A model generated the notes under the pieces. It made no database searches. It was not told the origin of the DNA and worked only from the letters and a program-made list of their open reading frames with translations. A stretch of DNA of 64,000 bases from Chryseobacterium populi. GTDB taxonomy: Bacteria; Bacteroidota; Bacteroidia; Flavobacteriales; Weeksellaceae. Both the position numbers and the translations under genes were made by a program. Location of the stretch: positions 17,737-81,736 of the forward strand of contig NZ_AKJY01000118.1 of the NCBI RefSeq assembly GCF_000282115.1, read 5' to 3'. Every line of letters starts with the position of its first letter. Position 1 is the first letter of the stretch. Shown here piece by piece: positions 42,152 through 51,390 of this stretch.

Positions 42152-42550
42152 ATGCATACACCTCTAGTTATTGAAGAACGGGCGCCCATCTGGATGGCAC
42201 TTTCTGAATTTTATCTTGATACGGAACTGCAGGAAACGGATTTAAAATATATTGCTGAAATCTTTCTTAACAGCCCTTATACGCTGGAAGAAATAAAAAT
42301 CATCAATAAGTATGAAGTTTTCTCTGTTCTTCAGCCTAATTTACTGAAAGCCGGCGGCCAATGGACAGGTTTTGAAGAAAAATGGTTAACAGAAACCATT
42401 ACAACCCGAATCAACACAAAAAATCAATTTACCCATCTTGTTGTCGAGGCCAATTATTCGATATACAAATGGATGTGTAAAGATTACTGGGACCATATTG
42501 AAAGGATATATGATGAAATTAAAAATGAAACGGATAAAAACAAAGGCTGA
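42152..42550 (+). CDS. Uncharacterised small protein (DUF7079-like)
   Basis: A 132-residue cytoplasmic protein: IEERAPIWMALSEFYLDTEL (7-26), then an all-helical middle (YIAEIFLNSPYTLEEIKIIN), VFSVLQPNLLKAGGQWTGF and a C-terminal helix. The opening RxPIWxALSxxYLDTEL and the EVxPxLxxN/A pattern agree with a family of standalone proteins found across phyla (DUF7079 in current naming, from memory). No function is known. No close partner genes; uvrA is convergent. Confidence 0.65.
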   Translation: MHTPLVIEERAPIWMALSEFYLDTELQETDLKYIAEIFLNSPYTLEEIKIINKYEVFSVLQPNLLKAGGQWTGFEEKWLTETITTRINTKNQFTHLVVEANYSIYKWMCKDYWDHIERIYDEIKNETDKNKG

Positions 42551-42647
42551 AATGATTACTTTCAGCCTTATTTTTTTGATCTTTATCTTCTTAGAATTAT
42601 GCAAAAGCTTACATTCTTCCTGAACGACAAAATTTCGGTTTTAATTT

Positions 42648-45476
42648 CTATAACTCTCTTTTCAGAAACTTCCCGGTCAGGCTCTTCTTAGACTTTACAA
42701 TTTCTTCAGGAGTTCCCTGTGCAACGATCTGCCCGCCGTACTTTCCGCCTTCAGGGCCTACATCAATAATATGGTCTGCCAGCTTAATTACATCCATATT
42801 ATGCTCGATGATAATGAATGAATTTCCTAATTCCACCAGTTGATTAATGGCATCCATCAGGATCTTCACATCTTCAAAATGAAGCCCTGTTGTCGGCTCA
42901 TCAAGGATGTATAAAGTATTTCCGGTTTGCCTTTTTGCCAGCTCTGTAGCCAGTTTGATCCGTTGAGCTTCACCTCCTGAAAGTGTAGTAGACTGTTGCC
43001 CCATCGTAATATATCCTAATCCTACGTCCTGTAAAGTCTTTACCCTGCTATAGATTTTCGGGATCGGCTGAAAAAATTCTACCGCTTCATCAATGGTCAT
43101 ATCCAATACATCCGAAATAGATTTCCCTTTATAACGGACTTCCAGGGTTTCTCTGTTGAAACGTTTTCCGTTGCAGGTTTCGCAATGAACATAAACATCC
43201 GGAAGGAAGTTCATTTCTATGACTTTCAATCCTCCACCCTGGCAGGTTTCACATCTGCCACCTTTTACGTTGAAAGAAAATCTTCCGGGCTTATAACCAC
43301 GGATTTTACTTTCGGGAAGTTCGGCGAAAAGGTTTCTGATATCTGTAAACATTCCTGTATAGGTAGCCGGGTTTGAACGCGGAGTTCTTCCGATCGGTGT
43401 CTGGTCTACATCTACAATTTTATCAATATTTTCAAGGCCTTCGATCTTTTTGTAAGGTAAAGGTTCCTGTACTGCTCTGTAAAAATGTTTGTTAAGGATC
43501 GGATATAAAGTCCCGTTGATCAGAGAAGATTTTCCGCTTCCCGAAATCCCGGTTACTACCACCAGTTTTCCTAACGGAATATCAAGGGTTACATTTTTAA
43601 GATTATTTCCTGTTGCCCCTTTTAAGAGTATATTTTTACCGCTTCCGGCTCTTCTTTCAGCCGGGATTTCGATTTTCCTTTTGCCATTGATGTAATCTGC
43701 CGTTATAGTATCTGCTTTCAACAGGTCTTTCGGTTTTCCCTGCCAAAGGATTTCACCACCGAATTTTCCGGCTCTCGGGCCAATATCCAATACCTCATCG
43801 GCTTCAAGGATCATGTCTTTATCATGCTCTACCACCAAAACAGAGTTACCGATATCCCTGAGGTTTTTTAAAGAATTGATCAGCCTTTCATTGTCTCTCT
43901 GATGAAGCCCGATACTTGGCTCATCAAGGATATACAACACATTCACCAGTTGAGACCCGATCTGGGTAGCCAGACGGATTCTTTGGGATTCTCCCCCCGA
44001 AAGTGTTTTTGAGCTTCTGCTCAGGCTTAAATAATCAAGTCCCACATCCAATAAAAACTGAAGCCTGGTTTCGATTTCCTTTAAAATCTCGTGGGCAATG
44101 ATTTTATTTTTTTCAGAGAATTTGTCTTTTACATCTACTAACCAGTCTTTAAGATCAGATAAACTCAATCCGTTAACCTCAGCAATGTTTTTTCCATCAA
44201 TTTTAAAGCTTAAACTTGACGGCTGCAAACGGGTTCCATTACATTCAGGGCAGGTTTCCTCTGTCGTAAAATGTCTTTCCAGCAGAACACCTTCATAAGA
44301 TTCTTTCTCATCAATAATCTCTTCCATAAAAGGAATCAGGCCATCGAAACTGATCTTTATCTTTTTGGTAATTCCTGCATATTTAAGATCTTTACTGAAC
44401 TCTTTATGGCAGCCGTTGTAAATATAATCCAATGCTTCCTCTGGAATATCCTTCATCGGGGTAGTTAAACCTAATCCGAAAATTTCAAGAATATTTTTAA
44501 TCTGTGCTACAATCCATTTGTTGGATTTAATATCTTCCAGCGGCAATAAAGCTCCCTGGTTGATCGATAATTTCGGATTATCAACAAAATAATCGGTGTT
44601 GATTTTTTTTATCGTGCCTAAACCTTTACAATCCGGGCAACTTCCTTTCGGTGAATTGAATGAGAATGTATTCGGTTCCGGTAAAGCCAGTGAATGACCT
44701 GTTTCAGCATCCATCAGGTTTTTTGAAAAATATTCGATATCTGTACTTCCCAGTTTTTGAATTCCTATAATTCCTTCCCCCATTTCCATTGCTGTTCTCA
44801 GAGATTTCTCCATCCTGTTTTCGGAAGCATTTTCACCGATAATCCAACGGTCGATAACGATATCAATATCGTGGGTTTTATAACGGTCCAGTTTTAAGTC
44901 ATACTCAATATCCTGCAATTCGCCGTCAATTCGGGCTTGCCCGTAACCTTTTTTAGCCATCTGAACAAAAAGTTCATGATAATGTCCTTTCCTGGAACGT
45001 ACAACCGGTGCCAGTAACATTATTTTTTCACCTTTATAGTTTTCTTTGATCGTATCAAGGATCTGGTCTTCCGTATAGCTTACCAGTTTTTTCCCTGTAG
45101 AAATTGAGTAGGCATCAGAAACTCTTGCATACAAAAGGCGCAGGAAATCATACAGTTCTGTCACTGTTCCTACTGTTGAACGTGGGTTTTTATTGGTTGT
45201 TTTCTGCTCAATGGCAATTACGGGGGAGAGTCCTTCGATTTTATCTACATCGGGACGCTCCAAACCACCCAGGAACTGTCGTGCATAAGCTGAAAAGGTT
45301 TCAATATACCGGCGTTGCCCTTCTGCAAAAATTGTATCAAAAGCCAGTGAAGATTTCCCGCTACCGGAAAGCCCGGTAATAACGACCAATTCATTGCGTG
45401 GAATTTTGACATTAATATTTTTAAGGTTGTGCTCGCGTGCACCGTAAACTTCTATATAGTCTGTTGATTTACTCAT
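42648..45476 (-). CDS. uvrA: Excinuclease ABC subunit A
   Basis: DNA-damage recognition ATPase of nucleotide excision repair, 942 residues. Two ABC modules are present: Walker A GLSGSGKSSLAFD (34-46) and GISGSGKSSLING, each with its signature motif (SGGESQRIRLATQ and SGGEAQRIKLATE). Zinc-binding cysteine pairs are CPDCKGLG, CPECNGTR and CETCQGGG/CETCNGKR. The C-terminus ends LTGKFLKREL as usual. It is transcribed alone with a -7 element upstream of its ATG. Confidence 0.98.
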   Translation of the reverse strand: MSKSTDYIEVYGAREHNLKNINVKIPRNELVVITGLSGSGKSSLAFDTIFAEGQRRYIETFSAYARQFLGGLERPDVDKIEGLSPVIAIEQKTTNKNPRSTVGTVTELYDFLRLLYARVSDAYSISTGKKLVSYTEDQILDTIKENYKGEKIMLLAPVVRSRKGHYHELFVQMAKKGYGQARIDGELQDIEYDLKLDRYKTHDIDIVIDRWIIGENASENRMEKSLRTAMEMGEGIIGIQKLGSTDIEYFSKNLMDAETGHSLALPEPNTFSFNSPKGSCPDCKGLGTIKKINTDYFVDNPKLSINQGALLPLEDIKSNKWIVAQIKNILEIFGLGLTTPMKDIPEEALDYIYNGCHKEFSKDLKYAGITKKIKISFDGLIPFMEEIIDEKESYEGVLLERHFTTEETCPECNGTRLQPSSLSFKIDGKNIAEVNGLSLSDLKDWLVDVKDKFSEKNKIIAHEILKEIETRLQFLLDVGLDYLSLSRSSKTLSGGESQRIRLATQIGSQLVNVLYILDEPSIGLHQRDNERLINSLKNLRDIGNSVLVVEHDKDMILEADEVLDIGPRAGKFGGEILWQGKPKDLLKADTITADYINGKRKIEIPAERRAGSGKNILLKGATGNNLKNVTLDIPLGKLVVVTGISGSGKSSLINGTLYPILNKHFYRAVQEPLPYKKIEGLENIDKIVDVDQTPIGRTPRSNPATYTGMFTDIRNLFAELPESKIRGYKPGRFSFNVKGGRCETCQGGGLKVIEMNFLPDVYVHCETCNGKRFNRETLEVRYKGKSISDVLDMTIDEAVEFFQPIPKIYSRVKTLQDVGLGYITMGQQSTTLSGGEAQRIKLATELAKRQTGNTLYILDEPTTGLHFEDVKILMDAINQLVELGNSFIIIEHNMDVIKLADHIIDVGPEGGKYGGQIVAQGTPEEIVKSKKSLTGKFLKREL

Positions 45477-45511
45477 AATTCGAAGTGATCTTACCTGAAA
45501 ATCACAATGTG

Positions 45512-45519
45512 CAAAATTA
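45512..45519 (-). promoter_or_regulatory. -7 promoter element of uvrA
   Basis: On the minus strand TAATTTTG (exact TAnnTTTG), 35 bases before the uvrA ATG; no clear -33 TTG. Confidence 0.55.
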
Positions 45520-45624
45520 CGGAATTTTATGAAATTTTTGTGTTAAAAAATGAATGGAAAATGTCTATTACTATATTCCTGATAAATATGAATAATTCTT
45601 TACTGAATTGCTTATCCTGAAAAT

Positions 45625-45657
45625 AAAAAGACCGGTAACAGAGCTACCGGTCTTTTT
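45625..45657 (-). terminator. Terminator of the T6SS/DUF3829 transcript
   Basis: Perfect stem AAAAAGACCGGTA (45625-45637) / TACCGGTCTTTTT (45645-45657) with a 7-base loop. It lies 22 bases past the DUF3829 gene on the minus strand and insulates it from uvrA. Confidence 0.95.
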
Positions 45658-45679
45658 ATAGTTTATTTAATTAAGTATT

Positions 45680-46609
45680 TTATTTTACAAATGAATTGTA
45701 TGAATTAAGCACAGAATCATAGGCTGAATCTATTTCCCTGAGATTGTTCTCGGGTATTTTACCCGCTGCTTTGGAATCACGGATCAACTTTCTGTAGCTG
45801 TCTAAAAATATGGAAGCATTTTTATTGACATTTTCAAACAACGTTTTCTTATAAGCGTATTGCGGGTTTTTAACATTAAAATCCAATTTTGAATTGTTTT
45901 CAACCGTTTTCGCAAATTCATCATATTTTTTCTGAGCCTCAGCTTCGTTAAACTGACCCCCGGCCTGTTTATCAAGTACATCCATGACAGAATCCAGTGA
46001 GATCATAAGGCTTTTGGAAGAGATAATATACTCTTTCATCGGATGATCTTTAAGAATAACTTCCTCTGCAGCATCTGTAGCCGGTTTGATCTTTGCCACA
46101 ATATTTTCTCCTGAAGTAAAGAAAGTCTGGGCTGCTGCGCCAATCTCTTTTTTTAATGTTTCTGCTTTAGCCCCTTTATCATCTTTATAATCTTCAGAAT
46201 TAATATAAGATTTCAGCTCTTCGTATTTTTTTTCAAGATTGTCTTTCTGAGTCTTATAATTTTTAAAATCTGTTTCAATGGAAGCCTGGTCTTTTCCAAA
46301 TCCCGACGGCACTTTCTGGATTTTCTGAAGGGTATAATCCATAGAACTCAAAATCACCGGCATCATCATCACATCTCCTCCTTTTGATTTAGTAACGGCT
46401 GCATCTGCATATTTTAAAATTCCCTCAACATGTCCTGAAGTGCTTTTATAGGAATCTAAAAAATTATTGTTAAAATCAATAATGGCATTAGCTTCATCTG
46501 CACCGCCAAGATTCAGAACCGTTTTTCCCAGCTTATTTATATCTTTTTTACAGCTTATACTGGCCGATGTTAATGAAAGGGCCAATACAAATACAATAAT
46601 TTTTTTCAT
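45680..46609 (-). CDS. DUF3829 lipoprotein at the end of a T6SS unit
   Basis: A 309-residue lipoprotein: signal MKKIIVFVLALSLTSASISC with the lipid cysteine at 20. The mature part is almost wholly helical and charged (YKSTSGHVEGILKYADAAV, DNLEKKYEELKSYINSEDYK, NEAEAQKKYDEFAKTVENNS), in agreement with DUF3829, a family including E. coli YiiG with no established role. It starts 34 bases after tssF and shares the transcript's terminator. In T6SSiii, which lacks the TssJLM membrane complex, phylum-specific lipoproteins are part of the system, so a structural or accessory role is plausible but unproven. Confidence 0.75.
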   Translation of the reverse strand: MKKIIVFVLALSLTSASISCKKDINKLGKTVLNLGGADEANAIIDFNNNFLDSYKSTSGHVEGILKYADAAVTKSKGGDVMMMPVILSSMDYTLQKIQKVPSGFGKDQASIETDFKNYKTQKDNLEKKYEELKSYINSEDYKDDKGAKAETLKKEIGAAAQTFFTSGENIVAKIKPATDAAEEVILKDHPMKEYIISSKSLMISLDSVMDVLDKQAGGQFNEAEAQKKYDEFAKTVENNSKLDFNVKNPQYAYKKTLFENVNKNASIFLDSYRKLIRDSKAAGKIPENNLREIDSAYDSVLNSYNSFVK

Positions 46610-46643
46610 ATTTTTTTATTTTGGTGATCATTTTTTCTTTTCT

Positions 46644-48518
46644 TTAAAAATCGGTATCCTCATTGTTTATTTTCACGAGATATTCAATTCCGTCGATTGC
46701 TTTCAGTATGATCTGGTTTCTAAGGATATTGGCAGTGTTCTCCCAATATGCTCTTCCGTAGAAGGAATAATTTTGTGGGATAATTTCCACCTCAACGGTA
46801 CGGACAAATCCTTCTTTGGGTTTGTTGCTGATCATCGTTCCTCTCTTCACCCTTACTTCTTTTAATTCATCTTTAAGAACCATCCTGCAATAGTTTTTAA
46901 CGTCTTCGAGAGAAATGATTTTATCTCTTGTGGTTAAAGCATATTTATAAGCCTGAATACTGTCTGTTCCTTTTTGTTCTTCTGCTCCCCCGATTGTTTC
47001 GGTAAGAAGTATGAGTGACTGTGATTTCAACTGATTGGAAAGTTCAGTTCCCGGACGCATATGATTGGCCAAAGTACAATGGGTAACCCAGAAAGAAGCA
47101 TAGGTGTGATCTGTTTTTTCAACAGGTTCCATAATGACATAATTCAGTTCCTGCTTAATATTTCTTTTCGCATTGTTCACTTTCTGTACCATGGTCTTCA
47201 TCTTATCAGACATCTCACTCAGGACCCCTTTTACATTATCCCTGTTTAAAAGTGAAAATGCCGCGATTTCGTCTCTCGTAAGTTCAAGAACATTGGCAAT
47301 CATATCCACTGCGTTTCTGTTTGTAAAACGTTCCATTCCTCCTTTTCTTACCGTGTACAACCCTTTCTTCAGGTTATCGGCAGGTGTAAATGGAATTTCC
47401 GTATATCTTCTTCCTTCTCCGTCCTGAACCTCATCCACATAGAGGAAATGTTCTCCTTCATCAGTAACCAGCGGAATATTATTTCCCATGATATCAAGGC
47501 TGTATTCTGTTTTTTTCCAGCCTCTGTTATAAATCGGAAAAGCATTGAGTACAAATGAGAAGTTATCTAAAATTTCTGACGAAAACTGTGGTGGAAATTC
47601 AAAAGTAAGCCACAGGTATTGTTTGTCTTCGATATATTTTTCTATATCCTCTCTGCCTCCCAGGAAATCAAGATTCTGTGGAAGTTTCCCCGGTTCAGAA
47701 AATAAGCTTCCCGATATTCCTGTGACTTCGATAAATTTATGGTGATAAATACTTTTAATGTCTTCAATCGTTTTTGTTTTGATAGACTGTTCACGGAACA
47801 TCTGCTCATATCCATCCGCCTGGTTATTTTTAAGATAAGATAAACCTTCTCTTACAAATAATGGGTTTCCGTTGCTTGTAACGGTAAGGTAAGGCAATAA
47901 TTTGTACACAAAATCCAAATGTTCAAAGGCAGGATTTGAACAAAATATACTTAAATATTTAGGGAAATTTTCGCTCGTATATTTACTTACATTAATACCA
48001 ATCGTAATTTTCCTATAGTCTTCAGGTTTTCCCTGGAATCTTGCAATGGGGATTTTATTCAGCCTGTCATCAATACTGTAGCAGGTATTTCCTACAAACA
48101 TTACGGAAGTCTGGATTTTATTGATCCTCACATTTCCTACAGGGGTAAAAGGAATATTCAGCTGTTTATCCGATTCTGATTTTACCGTCGACGTCATCTG
48201 TTTTCTGAAGAAAAATTCGGTATGTTCCAGAAGAACTTCGGAAGAGTCATAAGGCTGTGTGAAGGCTATGGCATGTGCCGGAACGGGATGGGTATAAAGA
48301 GAAGGTGTAAGCAGTTTAGCCAATTTTTCTAAAATGCGGGCATTTACCGTCTGTATTTCATTATTTGCTTTAAAAATCTCCGTACTGAATGCATCAATCA
48401 GTAATTTAACAAACGGATCCAGAGACTGCGGGCTTTTTAATCCCCAGACTTTGGTTGCGTTTTGAAGCATTCTTGCTTTTACGGATTCTTTGGAATATAT
48501 ATTCTGGTCTAAATTCAT
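46644..48518 (-). CDS. tssF: Type VI secretion baseplate subunit TssF (T6SSiii type)
   Basis: A 624-residue baseplate wedge protein. The N-terminus has the TssF pattern KSPQSLDPFVKLLIDAFSTE (28-47) and EKLAKLLTPSLYTHPVPAHA, followed by LLEHTEFFFRKQM; the centre contains FLGGREDIEKYI and AFPIYNRGWKKTEYSL; the C-terminus includes an EVRVKRGTMI and FVRTVEVEIIP region. TssF forms the wedge with TssG and TssK around the spike. It lies 23 bases downstream of tssE. The sheath, tube, TssK, TssG and ClpV genes are not in the window, so this is the end of a locus or a detached part. Confidence 0.88.
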   Translation of the reverse strand: MNLDQNIYSKESVKARMLQNATKVWGLKSPQSLDPFVKLLIDAFSTEIFKANNEIQTVNARILEKLAKLLTPSLYTHPVPAHAIAFTQPYDSSEVLLEHTEFFFRKQMTSTVKSESDKQLNIPFTPVGNVRINKIQTSVMFVGNTCYSIDDRLNKIPIARFQGKPEDYRKITIGINVSKYTSENFPKYLSIFCSNPAFEHLDFVYKLLPYLTVTSNGNPLFVREGLSYLKNNQADGYEQMFREQSIKTKTIEDIKSIYHHKFIEVTGISGSLFSEPGKLPQNLDFLGGREDIEKYIEDKQYLWLTFEFPPQFSSEILDNFSFVLNAFPIYNRGWKKTEYSLDIMGNNIPLVTDEGEHFLYVDEVQDGEGRRYTEIPFTPADNLKKGLYTVRKGGMERFTNRNAVDMIANVLELTRDEIAAFSLLNRDNVKGVLSEMSDKMKTMVQKVNNAKRNIKQELNYVIMEPVEKTDHTYASFWVTHCTLANHMRPGTELSNQLKSQSLILLTETIGGAEEQKGTDSIQAYKYALTTRDKIISLEDVKNYCRMVLKDELKEVRVKRGTMISNKPKEGFVRTVEVEIIPQNYSFYGRAYWENTANILRNQIILKAIDGIEYLVKINNEDTDF

Positions 48519-48541
48519 AAATTCTGATTACAATTAAATAT

Positions 48542-48982
48542 CTAGTCAATTGACATCGGGCTCAGGAATAATTCTGTAGAGAAGCCGAAACGCTCTCCCG
48601 TAGCCTCCAGTTTAGCATTGATCGCTATTCTTACTTTCTTCTTGATTTCTGTATGTTCTTTTGTATCATAGCTGTGCTCAACAAGCTGTACATGCGCATC
48701 AATTTGTGGCTGAACAATCCTGGGCTCATATTCCTGTATTTGTCTTTTCAGGCTTTTAATAAAAACATTTTCCCAGACAGCACTGGTAACTCCATTATCG
48801 AATTCCAGGTTCCAGACATCGTTTCCGTAATTATCATCATATCTGTTTTCGCCTTTTTTAGTGGTTATCAGCAACATAATATTGTGGGCAATACTTTCTC
48901 CTACATCGCAGGTATCTATACTCCCGCCCTCAGACATTAATGTTGACGGTACAAAAGGCATTCTGTAATTTGGTGTGTCCAT
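48542..48982 (-). CDS. tssE: Type VI secretion baseplate protein TssE (gp25-like)
   Basis: A 146-residue gp25/GPW-family protein that initiates sheath assembly on the baseplate. The N-terminal half has SIAHNIMLLITTKKGENRYD (residues 29-48) and the hallmark EYEPRI motif lies near residue 89 in a helix LKRQIQEYEPRI. It is the first gene of the tssE-tssF-DUF3829 unit. Confidence 0.87.
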   Translation of the reverse strand: MDTPNYRMPFVPSTLMSEGGSIDTCDVGESIAHNIMLLITTKKGENRYDDNYGNDVWNLEFDNGVTSAVWENVFIKSLKRQIQEYEPRIVQPQIDAHVQLVEHSYDTKEHTEIKKKVRIAINAKLEATGERFGFSTELFLSPMSID

Positions 48983-49091
48983 AGATCAGCTTCTTTATTT
49001 TATTTCATGGTCTCTTTTGCATAAAACAAGATACCAATTTAAACATTTTCAGGAAATAATAAGTTATAGGATCACAAAAAATATTATTCAA

Positions 49092-49127
49092 AATTTACGG
49101 CTTTCAAACTGGTTTGAAAGCCGTAAA
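49092..49127 (-). terminator. Long hairpin past the permease gene
   Basis: Perfect 15-bp inverted repeat TTTACGGCTTTCAAA (49094-49108) / TTTGAAAGCCGTAAA (49113-49127). The minus-strand tail is TTTTG. It lies 56 bases past the permease stop and ahead of the tssE promoter region. Confidence 0.85.
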
Positions 49128-49182
49128 TTATTATTTTAAAAATACAGTTGTATTAAATTTTTCTCATTGTCAGAGAAACAAG

Positions 49183-50601
49183 TTATTGTTCATCCGCTTT
49201 TTTGTTCCGGTTGATGAAATAATAAACGGGAAGTCCCAATAGAACCATTACAAATCCGGGCCATGTATACTGCTGTTTGTAGATCAGAAGTAAGATACAG
49301 AAGCCAGACCCGATCAATAAGTAAATAACCGGAGTTATAGGGTACATCCATGTTTTATAAGGCCTTTCAAGGTTTGGCTGTCTGAACCTTAAGTAAATTA
49401 CTCCAAAAACGGTAATCATATAGAATAAAACAATCACAAAAGAAATCATATCAAGCAGGTTTCCGTACTGTCCGCTCAAGCATAATAAGGAAGCCCAGAC
49501 TCCCTGCATCCATAAAGCATTTCCGGGTACCTCATTTTTATTATTATCAACAGCAGATTTAAAGAACATTCCGTCTTTTGCCATGGTTTGAAATACTCTT
49601 GCTCCGGCTAATATCAGTCCGTTATTACACCCGAAAGTCGAAACCATCACCAATAAAGCAATAATAATGGTTCCTGCACTCCCGAAAATATTCTGGGAAG
49701 CAGCTACCGCTACCCTGTCATTAGCTGCAAATGCAATGGCATCTCTGTCTAACGCATTCAGATAAACATAATTTACGGCTATATAGAGAATCATTACAGC
49801 AGAAGTTCCGTAGATCATAGATTTTACAACATTTTTCTTCGGATTATCAATTTCTCCCGATACAAAAGTTACACTTTCCCAGGCTACCGAACTGAAAACC
49901 GAACCTACCATTGCTGCTGCAATACCGCCTAATAAAGTCATTCCGCCGATAGGTTCCCAACCTTCTTTCAGGAAGTTTCCGCTAATGTCTTTTTTAAGGT
50001 TATTAAAAGATTCAAATCCTAAATTAAAATTTCCAGTCAGATGGGAAACGTCGACTAAAATGAATCCTGCAGCAATCAGTCCTAATAATGCGATGATTTT
50101 AGATCCAGTAAAAATATTCTGTAAAAGTTTTCCACTTTCTACTCCTCTTGTATTGATATAGGTCAGTAACAGAATGATGGCAATAGCTAAAATCTGTATC
50201 CAGGTAATTTTAAATTCACCACTTTGAAAAAGCGGAGCTGCATCATTTAGCGAAGGAATCAGATAAGCTGTAAATTTTCCGAATGCCATCGCAACGGCAG
50301 CAATTGTTCCGGTCTGAATCACGGTAAACAATCCCCATCCGTACAGGAAACCCATCTTTTTCCCGAAAATCTCTTTCAGGTAAGTATATTGCCCGCCTGC
50401 TTTAGGAAACAGGGCAGAAAGCTCGCCATAGCTTATCGCTGCGGCAACGGTCATTATTCCCGTAATTACCCAGACAATGATAAGCCAGTATCCTGAACCT
50501 AGGTTTCTCATCATATCAGCACTTACGATAAATATCCCACTTCCGATCATAGAGCCCATTACCAGCATAATGGCATCCCAAAGTTTTAGTTTTTTCTGCA
50601 T
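49183..50601 (-). CDS. APC-family amino acid permease
   Basis: A 472-residue inner-membrane transporter with twelve hydrophobic helices. The helix-1 substrate motif is MLVMGSMIGSGIFIV (GSG unwinding), then WVITGIMTVAAAISYGELSALFPKAGGQYTYLKE-type helices 2-3 (described, residues about 45-80), and the helix-6 region SSVAWESVTFVSGEIDNPKKNV. The layout fits the LAT/basic APC superfamily exchangers or serine/threonine/alanine carriers; the substrate is not resolved. Start at ATG 50601, since the upstream start at 50631 adds ten residues of non-family sequence. Confidence 0.9.
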   Translation of the reverse strand: MQKKLKLWDAIMLVMGSMIGSGIFIVSADMMRNLGSGYWLIIVWVITGIMTVAAAISYGELSALFPKAGGQYTYLKEIFGKKMGFLYGWGLFTVIQTGTIAAVAMAFGKFTAYLIPSLNDAAPLFQSGEFKITWIQILAIAIILLLTYINTRGVESGKLLQNIFTGSKIIALLGLIAAGFILVDVSHLTGNFNLGFESFNNLKKDISGNFLKEGWEPIGGMTLLGGIAAAMVGSVFSSVAWESVTFVSGEIDNPKKNVVKSMIYGTSAVMILYIAVNYVYLNALDRDAIAFAANDRVAVAASQNIFGSAGTIIIALLVMVSTFGCNNGLILAGARVFQTMAKDGMFFKSAVDNNKNEVPGNALWMQGVWASLLCLSGQYGNLLDMISFVIVLFYMITVFGVIYLRFRQPNLERPYKTWMYPITPVIYLLIGSGFCILLLIYKQQYTWPGFVMVLLGLPVYYFINRNKKADEQ

Positions 50602-50702
50602 AATTATTTTAGAGTGGTCAAATATAAACAAATATGCAGTTGATTTTTAATTTTGTTTAAAATTTAGAAATTGACCTGTTTTTTATCAAGTATTTATAGG
50701 TT

Positions 50703-50730
50703 TTGGATTCAATTTTTATTAGTATTTTTG
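50703..50730 (+). promoter_or_regulatory. Promoter of the DUF4920 gene
   Basis: TTG (50703-50705), a 17-base spacer and TATTTTTG (50723-50730): an exact match to the Bacteroidetes TTG-N17-23-TAnnTTTG promoter, 15 bases before the ATG at 50746. It shows that the longer reading frame from 50671 cannot be translated from this message. Confidence 0.85.
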
Positions 50731-50745
50731 GAAAAAATATTAAAA

Positions 50746-51255
50746 ATGAAATTCAAAGCTATATTATTTGCAGCAGCTGTAAGTATTTCCACATTAGCAT
50801 TTGCACAAGAAACGAAAAAAGCTTCCCCACCCGCAGGAAATGCTATTGTTGGTGATACTTATGGAGCAGGTGTTGCTTCATCTGTTGAATCTAAAGCAAT
50901 CAGTGCTGAAAAATTAGGCAAGAAGCTTAAAAAGGACAATAAAAAAGTTGAAAATGTAGCCATCAAAGGGAAAGTGACTGATGTTTGTGAGAAAAAAGGA
51001 TGTTGGCTGACAATCCAGACTGAAGATGATTCTCAGTTTTTCGTAAAAATGAAAGACTATGCATTCTTCGTTCCTACAGCTTTAAAAGGGAAAAATGTAG
51101 TTCTGGAAGGAAATGCCGAAAGAAAAGTAATCTCAATTGATGAGCAGAAACATTATGCTGAAGATGCTAAAAAGCCTCAGTCTGAAATTGATGCGATCAA
51201 TAAGCCGAAAGAGGAGATCAGATTTGTAGCTAACGGGATTAAAGTCGTAAACTAA
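50746..51255 (+). CDS. DUF4920 exported protein
   Basis: A 169-residue protein: signal peptide MKFKAILFAAAVSISTLAFA (1-20, before QE). The mature domain has AIKGKVTDVCEKKGCWLTIQ with two conserved cysteines, FFVKMKDYAFFVPTALKGK and VVLEGNAERK, the OB-like pattern of DUF4920. The CEKKGCW motif suggests a metal or redox site (inference). Start at ATG 50746, dictated by the promoter just upstream. Terminated by a strong hairpin. Confidence 0.85.
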   Translation: MKFKAILFAAAVSISTLAFAQETKKASPPAGNAIVGDTYGAGVASSVESKAISAEKLGKKLKKDNKKVENVAIKGKVTDVCEKKGCWLTIQTEDDSQFFVKMKDYAFFVPTALKGKNVVLEGNAERKVISIDEQKHYAEDAKKPQSEIDAINKPKEEIRFVANGIKVVN

Positions 51256-51271
51256 TTCCGGATACTTTATA

Positions 51272-51316
51272 AAAGCTGCCCCTGAAAGTTTATATTTTCA
51301 GGGGCAGTTTGTTTTT
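51272..51316 (+). terminator. Rho-independent terminator
   Basis: CTGCCCCTGAAA (51276-51287) pairs with the complement ending at CAGGGGCAG (51299-51307), followed by TTTGTTTTT. It closes the DUF4920 transcript and faces the convergent peptidase gene. Confidence 0.9.
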
Positions 51317-51390
51317 ATACATTTAAATTTTGAAAAATGTTAAATGCAAAATTTTAATAGAATATCGCAAGCAAAAAGCTCTCTAAAATT

